A stretch of DNA of 7,843 nt, from the NCBI GenBank assembly GCA_029779375.1, contig JAKPAR010000398.1, forward strand, positions 1-7,843. Direction: 5' to 3'. Positions 1-4,303 of this stretch are shown here, piece after piece (positions within the stretch are counted from its first letter, which is position 1; each line of letters starts with the position of its first letter). The notes beneath the pieces were generated by a model, which ran no database searches, was not told where the DNA came from, and was given only the letters and a program-made list of their open reading frames with translations. Source of the stretch: Bacillota bacterium. Its GTDB lineage: Bacteria > Bacillota > Clostridia > Tissierellales > Sporanaerobacteraceae. The translations under genes and the position numbers were made by a program.

Positions 1-1
1 A

Positions 2-1597
2 GCAGGATTGTGGACAGATGGAAGATATTTCATACAAGCAGCAAATCAAATCAAAGATAGTGAAATAAAGCTTTTTAAAATAGGTATTCCAGGAGTTCCA
101 TCCTATATGGAATGGCTTAAGGAAAATTTAGCTGAAGGTTCTAGTCTAGGATATGATGGAAAAGTATTTCCAGTTTCAGATGTAAAACAAATAGAAGAGA
201 AACTTTCAAGCAAAAATATAAAATTAGTTGAAGAGTATGATCTTGTAGGAGAAATATGGAAGGATAGACCAGAACTTCCAATGGATAAAGTGTTTATTCA
301 TGAAGTAAAATATGCAGGAAAGAGTCCAAAGGAAAAGATAAATGAAGTAAGAGAAAAGATGAAAAAATTAGATGTTTCTTATTATCTATTGGGAAGTTTA
401 GATGATATAGCTTGGGTTTATAATATAAGAGGTAATGATGTTGAGTGCAATCCAGTGGTTACTTCTTATGGACTTATTTCTATGGATAAAGCTTATCTAT
501 TTGTTCATAAATCAAAAGTTCCTACAGAAGTTGAAAAGTACTTAAACGATAATGGTATAGAAGTAGCTGAATACGATGAAGTAAGAAAATATGCTGAAAG
601 TATAAAAGAAAATTCTAGAGTTTTTATAGACCCAAGTAGAATAAACAAATGGTTATATAATGGAATACCAAGTAGCTGTAAGATAGTTGAAGGAAGAAAT
701 ATAACTACAGATTTAAAAGCAGTTAAAAATTCAGTAGAAATAGAAAATTTAAAGAATGCATATATAAAAGATGGAGTGGCATTGGTTAAATTTTTGTATT
801 GGCTAGATGAAAATATAGGGAAAATTCCAATGTCAGAAATATCTGTTACTGAAAAATTGGAAGAATTCAGAAGACAGCAAAAAGATTTTGTAGAACCTAG
901 TTTTGATACTATAGCTGGATACAAAGAACACGCTGCAATGATGCATTATAGTGCTACAAAAGAATCTGACTATAGTCTTGAAAAAGAGGGAATGCTTCTT
1001 ATTGATTCAGGTGGACAGTATTTAGATGGAACTACTGATATAACAAGAACTATAGTATTGGGGCCTATTTCAGAAGAAGAAAAGAAAGACTTTACTTTGA
1101 CATTGAAAGGACATATAAATCTAATAAAGACAAGATTTTTATATGGAGCAACAGGTTCAAATTTAGATGTGCTTTCAAGATTTCCATTGTGGCAAGAAGG
1201 TCTTGACTACAAATGTGGTACAGGTCATGGGGTAGGATATTTCTTAAATGTTCATGAAGGTCCACATAGAATTTCACCAGCACCAAATACAGTGAGATTG
1301 GAAGAAGGAATGGTTGTAACTATAGAACCAGGTGTATATAAAGAAGGAAAACATGGTATAAGAATTGAAAATGATGTAGTAGTTAAGAAAGATATTGAAA
1401 CAGATTCTGGGCAATTCATGAAATTTGAAACTATATCTTTTTGTCCAATAGATTTGGAAGGGATAAATGTAGAACTATTAGATGAAAGTGAAAGACAATG
1501 GTTAAATAACTATCATGAAGAAGTTTACAAAAAATTGTCCCCATATTTAGAACAAGAAGAAAAAGAATGGTTGAGAAGAGAAACTAGAAATATATAA
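2..1597 (+). CDS. Aminopeptidase P family metallopeptidase (M24B), 5'-truncated by window edge
   Basis: This Xaa-Pro aminopeptidase removes an N-terminal residue that precedes proline, and is a cytosolic two-metal enzyme of the pita-bread fold. The reading frame is open from base 2 (Ala-Gly-Leu-Trp-Thr-Asp-Gly-Arg), so the TTG at 8 is internal, not the start. The family of about 590-600 residues has roughly 60 residues before this motif, which lie outside the window. Counting the TTG codon as residue 1, the five metal ligands of the family are all present: D333 (IDSGGQ), D344 (GTTDIT), H407 (GTGHGVG), E440 (TIEPGVY) and E454 (RIEND). The catalytic-site histidines H313 (MMHYS) and H416 (NVHEGP) are also there. 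The C-terminal ETISFCPIDLEGI segment marks the large eukaryote-like XPNPEP1 type rather than the short E. coli PepP type. The gene ends in TAA just before a bidirectional hairpin and faces recX. Assignment is firm; the exact substrate is inferred. Confidence 0.96.
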   Translation, partial: AGLWTDGRYFIQAANQIKDSEIKLFKIGIPGVPSYMEWLKENLAEGSSLGYDGKVFPVSDVKQIEEKLSSKNIKLVEEYDLVGEIWKDRPELPMDKVFIHEVKYAGKSPKEKINEVREKMKKLDVSYYLLGSLDDIAWVYNIRGNDVECNPVVTSYGLISMDKAYLFVHKSKVPTEVEKYLNDNGIEVAEYDEVRKYAESIKENSRVFIDPSRINKWLYNGIPSSCKIVEGRNITTDLKAVKNSVEIENLKNAYIKDGVALVKFLYWLDENIGKIPMSEISVTEKLEEFRRQQKDFVEPSFDTIAGYKEHAAMMHYSATKESDYSLEKEGMLLIDSGGQYLDGTTDITRTIVLGPISEEEKKDFTLTLKGHINLIKTRFLYGATGSNLDVLSRFPLWQEGLDYKCGTGHGVGYFLNVHEGPHRISPAPNTVRLEEGMVVTIEPGVYKEGKHGIRIENDVVVKKDIETDSGQFMKFETISFCPIDLEGINVELLDESERQWLNNYHEEVYKKLSPYLEQEEKEWLRRETRNI

Positions 1598-1600
1598 CAA

Positions 1601-1634
1601 AAAAGGCATCCGTTAATTGGATGCCTTTTTATTT
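1601..1634. terminator. Bidirectional rho-independent terminator between aminopeptidase P and recX
   Basis: A perfect 11-bp stem is formed by AAAAGGCATCC (1601-1611) and GGATGCCTTTT (1619-1629), with a 7-base loop. On the + strand it runs into a T-rich tract (1626-1634). On the - strand the A run at 1599-1604 gives six Ts. It lies 3 nt past the aminopeptidase stop, and the recX stop codon (1629-1631, - strand) overlaps its edge, so both convergent genes can end here. Confidence 0.9.
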
Positions 1635-2243
1635 AAGTATTTCTTTTAATACTTTAGAAACTACATCATAAGAATAGCCTTTTCTCTGAAGATATCCACC
1701 TAGTTTGCGATAGATGGTATTTTTATCTTCATTTTTATAGGATGTGATTTTTTTACTTGCCAAATTCATGGCTCTTTCAAATTCATCATCGCAATATTCT
1801 TCTATTATATCATCTACTATATCTTTAGATATACCTTTTAGGAAAAGTTCTTGTTTGAGTCTATAGCTTCCCCAATCTCTGAAATTTATTTTATCTTTTA
1901 TGAAACTTTCGGCAAATCTTCTATCATCTATTAGTTCTTGTTCCTTTAGAAATTTGATAGTATTGTCTATGGTATCTTGACTATACCCCTTAGAATTCAT
2001 GCTGTTTCTAATTTCATGCTCTGATCTCCATCTATAGGAGAGAAGATTTAAAGCATAATTGTTAGCTTTATTTTGCTCTTCTCCTTGAAGTACATCTTTT
2101 ATGAAGTCTTCATCTATTTCCATATCCACTTCCAAACTATATTTGTAGAGTATTTCTATATCTATGCCAAAGGTAAAATTTCCGTCTATATATACATTTA
2201 CTCTGTTTTTATTTTTTTGGGATTCTATTTTTGATATTTTCAT
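1629..2243 (-). CDS. recX: Regulatory protein RecX
   Basis: RecX modulates RecA: in studied bacteria it binds along RecA filaments and limits recombinase and coprotease activity. The protein is 204 residues from the chosen start. After an N-terminal beta-rich extension (about 1-60) there are three tandem three-helix RecX repeats. The first is around residues 63-107 (ALNLLSYRWRSEHEIRNSM), the second around 108-153 (RRFAESFIKDKINFRDWGSY, a hallmark stretch) and the third around 155-203. The Met-Lys-Ile-Ser-Lys start is chosen because AAGGA (2252-2256, - strand) lies 8 nt before this ATG. The ATG at 2250-2252, three codons upstream, overlaps that SD sequence and would have no spacing. The gene has its own extended -10 promoter and ends in the bidirectional terminator. 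recA is not in the window. Recognition is confident; the regulatory direction in this organism is inferred. Confidence 0.93.
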   Translation of the reverse strand: MKISKIESQKNKNRVNVYIDGNFTFGIDIEILYKYSLEVDMEIDEDFIKDVLQGEEQNKANNYALNLLSYRWRSEHEIRNSMNSKGYSQDTIDNTIKFLKEQELIDDRRFAESFIKDKINFRDWGSYRLKQELFLKGISKDIVDDIIEEYCDDEFERAMNLASKKITSYKNEDKNTIYRKLGGYLQRKGYSYDVVSKVLKEILK

Positions 2244-2275
2244 TGTATTCATCCTTACTTAAATTTATATCTAGT

Positions 2276-2284
2276 ATTATATCA
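2276..2284 (-). promoter_or_regulatory. Extended -10 promoter of recX
   Basis: On the - strand the sequence reads TG-A-TATAAT, a perfect -10 box (2276-2281) with the TGn extension (2283-2284). No good TTGACA-like -35 box is seen at 16-18 bp. The position where it would fall lies in the stem of the preceding terminator. The predicted transcript start is near 2268, giving a short leader of about 25 nt before the recX ATG. Confidence 0.7.
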
Positions 2285-2285
2285 C

Positions 2286-2317
2286 AAAAAATGTGGGAAG
2301 ACATATTTGCCTTCCCA
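2286..2317 (-). terminator. Rho-independent terminator of the small 82-aa gene
   Basis: On the - strand TGGGAAG (2311-2317) pairs with CTTCCCA (2294-2300). The stem extends inward by a G-T and a C-G pair to about 9 bp with a 6-base loop. It is followed by CA and six Ts (2286-2291). It lies about 17 nt past the stop of the upstream - strand gene and just before the recX -10 box, so it separates the two transcription units. No T tract follows on the + strand, so it works in one direction only. Confidence 0.88.
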
Positions 2318-2334
2318 TAGAAATTTTGATTGAA

Positions 2335-2583
2335 TTAGTGAACTAAAATTTCTTCTTTTTCTTCTACAACATCATAGTATAAAGTTTTGTTATACCTAAT
2401 CATACCTTTTTTATAACCTTGCATTTCTGCCAATGTCTTTAGTTCAATTCCTGTTATCTCAATTAGTTCATCTCTTATTTTTTCCCCTTTTTTGTTTTTT
2501 ACTGAACAAAGATAAATTGCATCATCTTTTAAATCTTTAATTTCAATTCCCAATGTTTTTAAGATTTTGTTAGATGCAAACAA
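2335..2583 (-). CDS. Small protein of unknown function (82 aa)
   Basis: I do not recognise this protein. From the chosen TTG start (2581-2583) it has 82 residues and begins Met-Phe-Ala-Ser-Asn-Lys. It is a small, soluble-looking, charged protein with no signal peptide or membrane segment. It carries a lysine/glutamate-rich middle (about 29-60) and an acidic tail (VVEEKEEILVH), and has a single cysteine at residue 26. The frame stays open upstream to 2679, but that stretch holds a full promoter (-35 TTGATG, -10 TATACT), so the transcript starts inside it and the longer 114-residue version cannot be made from that promoter. AGGGGGT (2591-2597, - strand) lies 8 nt before the TTG, which fixes the start. 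A GTG at 2590-2592 overlaps that SD sequence and is less likely. The gene is monocistronic, with its own promoter and a strong terminator, which argues that it is real. Confidence 0.72.
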   Translation of the reverse strand: MFASNKILKTLGIEIKDLKDDAIYLCSVKNKKGEKIRDELIEITGIELKTLAEMQGYKKGMIRYNKTLYYDVVEEKEEILVH

Positions 2584-2590
2584 AACATCC

Positions 2591-2597
2591 ACCCCCT
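2591..2597 (-). promoter_or_regulatory. Ribosome binding site that fixes a TTG start
   Basis: AGGGGGT on the - strand, with 8 nt between the last G and the TTG at 2581-2583. An ATG at 2586-2588 is out of frame and soon meets a stop. The same AGGGGGT form precedes the DUF881 and PFOR genes in this window, which supports it as a genuine SD variant of this genome. Confidence 0.7.
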
Positions 2598-2649
2598 GTT
2601 TAATATCTAATAAAATATATTTATTACAGCTATTTAACAAGACATATAT

Positions 2650-2679
2650 AGTATACCACATTTTGGGAGGAAACATCAA
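2650..2679 (-). promoter_or_regulatory. Sigma-A-type promoter of the small 82-aa gene
   Basis: On the - strand, TTGATG (2674-2679) and TATACT (2650-2655) are separated by 18 bp, and a TGn extension precedes the -10 box. The predicted start is near 2643, giving a leader of about 60 nt. That leader holds an AT-only inverted repeat, TAATAAA/TTTATTA (2608-2614 and 2620-2626), just before the SD sequence. The promoter lies inside the longest open frame of the gene, so it argues for the shorter protein. Confidence 0.78.
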
Positions 2680-2736
2680 GAAAATTTCTACAATTCATAT
2701 TTGAAATTAGAATATATATAAATATTGAATAGTTTG

Positions 2737-2745
2737 TGTTATAAT
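2737..2745 (+). promoter_or_regulatory. Extended -10 promoter of the DUF881 gene
   Basis: TG-T-TATAAT is a consensus extended -10 element. No convincing -35 box lies at 16-18 bp; the upstream sequence is AT-rich and could act as an UP-like element. A second possible pairing is TTGAAT (2725-2730) with TATAAA (2746-2751), but its 15-bp spacer is short. The predicted start is near 2752, leaving a leader of about 44 nt. It is divergent from the small-gene promoter, about 60 bp away. Confidence 0.65.
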
Positions 2746-2780
2746 TATAAAGTAAGAATAGATAAAATCCTCATTTTTGC

Positions 2781-2798
2781 AAAGGGGGTATAGAAATT
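2781..2798 (+). promoter_or_regulatory. Strong SD sequence followed by an ATT start codon
   Basis: AAAGGGGGT (2781-2789) is followed, 7 nt after its last G, by ATT AAA AAG (2796 onward). No ATG, GTG or TTG occurs in this frame between the upstream stop (TAA, 2763-2765) and a TTG at 2847. That TTG lies in the middle of the predicted membrane helix and has only a poorly spaced AGGA. The SD position therefore points to ATT as initiator. Confidence 0.68.
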
Positions 2799-3503
2799 AA
2801 AAAGGAAAATCTTCTTATATTTTTTGTAAGTATTTTTTTAGGAATATTGATTGCTTTTCAGACTAAGAGTGTGAATAATATATTGAATATTAAATTGCCA
2901 ATCAATAGAAGTGGCAATCAGTTAGTTAATCAAATTAAAAAAGAAAAAGAAGCTAATAAATTGTTAGAAGATGAAATAAAAAGTGCAAGTAAAATTGCAA
3001 ATGATTATGAAAAGGGTATTGTAGAGGAAGATGATGAAGTAAAAGAAGTGTTTGAAGATATTCAAAAATATAAGATCATGATTGGATATGAAGATGTTCA
3101 TGGACCTGGAATTTTGATTCAAATAAATGATCTTTATGATGACTTTTTTTATTTTACTGATGAACAGGTTTTGTTTGAAAAAAAGGAATTGTTGATGTTT
3201 ATAATTAATTCATTAAAGCTTGGTGGGGTAGATGCTATTGCAATAAATGATTTGAGATTTACCAATCATACGGAAATAGAAGTGGCAGGAAATCATTTTG
3301 AGATAAATGGGACTTCTACCAATACACCTTTTGTCATAAAAGCTATTGGCAATCAAGACAATTTATATGAAGTAGTCAAAAATTTAGCTGATGACTCAAT
3401 GTTTGATATAAAAATCACAAAAGAGGAAGATATCATGATTCCAAAGGTTAAAAAAACTATTGAATACAAATATGCAGAGCCAGTTTTAAATAGCAAAAGA
3501 TAA
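2796..3503 (+). CDS. DUF881 family membrane-anchored protein with apparent ATT start
   Basis: The protein is 235 residues from the ATT. It opens with Lys-Lys-Glu-Asn, then one hydrophobic segment (about residues 6-21, LLIFFVSIFLGILIAF), the usual N-terminal anchor of the family. A charged, coiled-coil-like stretch follows at about 41-75. The DUF881 domain (about 90-225) shows GYEDVHGPGILIQIND, GGVDAIAINDLRF, AGNHFEINGT and PFVIKAIGN, matching the family pattern. B. subtilis YlxW and YlxX are relatives encoded near cell-division genes; their biochemical role is unknown. The bulk of the protein is probably outside the membrane (inferred). Starting at the TTG at 2847 would remove most of the anchor and leave the strong SD sequence unused. 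The gene stands alone, with its own promoter and a palindromic end shared with the opposing gene. A sequencing error turning ATG into ATT cannot be excluded. Confidence 0.88.
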   Translation: MKKENLLIFFVSIFLGILIAFQTKSVNNILNIKLPINRSGNQLVNQIKKEKEANKLLEDEIKSASKIANDYEKGIVEEDDEVKEVFEDIQKYKIMIGYEDVHGPGILIQINDLYDDFFYFTDEQVLFEKKELLMFIINSLKLGGVDAIAINDLRFTNHTEIEVAGNHFEINGTSTNTPFVIKAIGNQDNLYEVVKNLADDSMFDIKITKEEDIMIPKVKKTIEYKYAEPVLNSKR

Positions 3504-3526
3504 AGCATCCTTTTAAGGATGCTTTA
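3501..3526. terminator. Palindrome at the convergent ends of the DUF881 and membrane-protein genes
   Basis: This is a 26-base perfect palindrome: outer arms TAAAGCATCC and GGATGCTTTA, with a CCTTTTAAGG centre. The TAA at its left edge (3501-3503) is the DUF881 stop, and the TTA at its right edge (3524-3526) is the stop of the opposing gene. The T tracts are short and broken on both strands, so termination may be partial. It is most likely a weak bidirectional terminator. Confidence 0.72.
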
Positions 3527-4201
3527 CACATATTTTCTCATTTCTATTTCATGTTGTTTGAGTATATATAGAATTTGATTTTTTTCTTCTCCACTTGTAT
3601 TTAATGTTATTTTCCCTTGTTCATATTCGATAAACAATTCTAGGCCATCTTGCAAAGGTAGATATCCATCAATCATATCATATGGATAAAAACCTGTAGC
3701 ATTGTGTAGAGGGTGACCAAGAGAAATATCTATTCTCAAATCTAGTCCCGTCACAACAATTCCTTCTTGGGTGAATATTATCCTCATGGTTTTTTCAGAG
3801 TATTTAAGCAAAAATATTGAGATAATCAAAAAAACAACAAAAAGGATTATATTGGTCATAGATATAGACTTAAAAGATGAATTTGCTATGGCTGGGGCAA
3901 AATATATTAGAACTAAAAATAGATAAATCCATGATTTTTCTGTTTTGGTGAAATTGTCCCCATTTATTTCTAAAAAAACTTTGCTTTGAGACAACAATTT
4001 TTTATTCCATTTTAATTTTAGAAATCCTTGAAAGAACATAAAAAATATGAGACCTATTGAGAGTATTATGGGTAGTATAATGTCTTTTGCCTTAGGTAAA
4101 TTTTTCAATATTGGATTTAATACAAGGGGTAAAATAGATATAAATGCAATTGTAGCTATAAAAGATATAAAAAATGCTATGGATTTTTTCATCTTTACCA
4201 T
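3524..4201 (-). CDS. Four-helix integral membrane protein of unknown function
   Basis: I do not recognise a named family with confidence. The 225-residue protein has four predicted membrane segments, at about 7-29, 40-61, 91-107 and 117-133, arranged as two hairpins. A basic loop (KLKWNKKLL, about 62-70) suggests that loop is cytoplasmic. The last 85 residues (about 139-225) form a soluble domain with alternating beta-like strands and a final helix (GIVVTGLDLRIDIS, YPYDMIDGY, LELFIEYEQGKITLNT, NQILYILKQHEIE). This resembles the bacterial PH-like tails of some small clostridial membrane proteins, but that is only a shape resemblance. The start is secure: AGGAGG (4209-4214, - strand) lies 7 nt before the ATG. 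It has a strong promoter interlocked with that of uvrC, and is convergent with the DUF881 gene. No catalytic motif was seen. Confidence 0.85.
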   Translation of the reverse strand: MVKMKKSIAFFISFIATIAFISILPLVLNPILKNLPKAKDIILPIILSIGLIFFMFFQGFLKLKWNKKLLSQSKVFLEINGDNFTKTEKSWIYLFLVLIYFAPAIANSSFKSISMTNIILFVVFLIISIFLLKYSEKTMRIIFTQEGIVVTGLDLRIDISLGHPLHNATGFYPYDMIDGYLPLQDGLELFIEYEQGKITLNTSGEEKNQILYILKQHEIEMRKYV

Positions 4202-4233
4202 AAAAAAGCCTCCTAAAATATTGTTATGGGTAT

Positions 4234-4262
4234 ATTATATCTTATTGAAAAAGCTTATTCAA
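4234..4262 (-). promoter_or_regulatory. Promoter of the membrane-protein gene
   Basis: On the - strand, TTGAAT (4257-4262) and a perfect TATAAT (4234-4239) are separated by the ideal 17 bp. The predicted start is near 4227, about 26 nt before the ATG. Its -35 half overlaps the uvrC promoter on the other strand. Confidence 0.82.
4245..4262. repeat. Near-perfect inverted repeat spanning both -35 boxes
   Basis: TTGAAAAAGCTTATTCAA is an 18-bp imperfect palindrome centred on AAGCTT, with a single mismatched pair (A/A). Its two ends are exactly the -35 boxes of the two divergent promoters. The symmetry may come simply from two facing -35 boxes, or it may be an operator for a dimeric regulator; the sequence alone does not decide. 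Confidence 0.6.
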
Positions 4263-4274
4263 TTTACTTATAAT
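4245..4274 (+). promoter_or_regulatory. Promoter of uvrC (and probably hprK)
   Basis: TTGAAA (4245-4250) and a perfect TATAAT (4269-4274) are separated by 18 bp. The predicted start is near 4281, so the uvrC leader is only about 20 nt. The SD sequence GAAGGGTGAG (4291-4300) follows. The element shares 18 bp with the divergent promoter, so both can hardly be occupied by RNA polymerase at once. Confidence 0.8.
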
Positions 4275-4303
4275 AATAATATATCAAATAGAAGGGTGAG
4301 TTT

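Noticed and set aside
505..924. 139-residue - strand open frame opposite aminopeptidase P
   Set aside because: It lies wholly within a gene with complete catalytic motifs, and its Ser/Phe-rich composition is typical of the reverse complement of AT-rich coding sequence.
2250..2252. ATG three codons upstream as the recX start
   Set aside because: It overlaps the AAGGA SD sequence with no spacing, whereas the next ATG has 8 nt.
2847..2849. TTG as the start of the DUF881 gene
   Set aside because: It lies inside the membrane helix, has only AGGA at 3-nt spacing, and leaves the strong SD sequence at 2781 unused.
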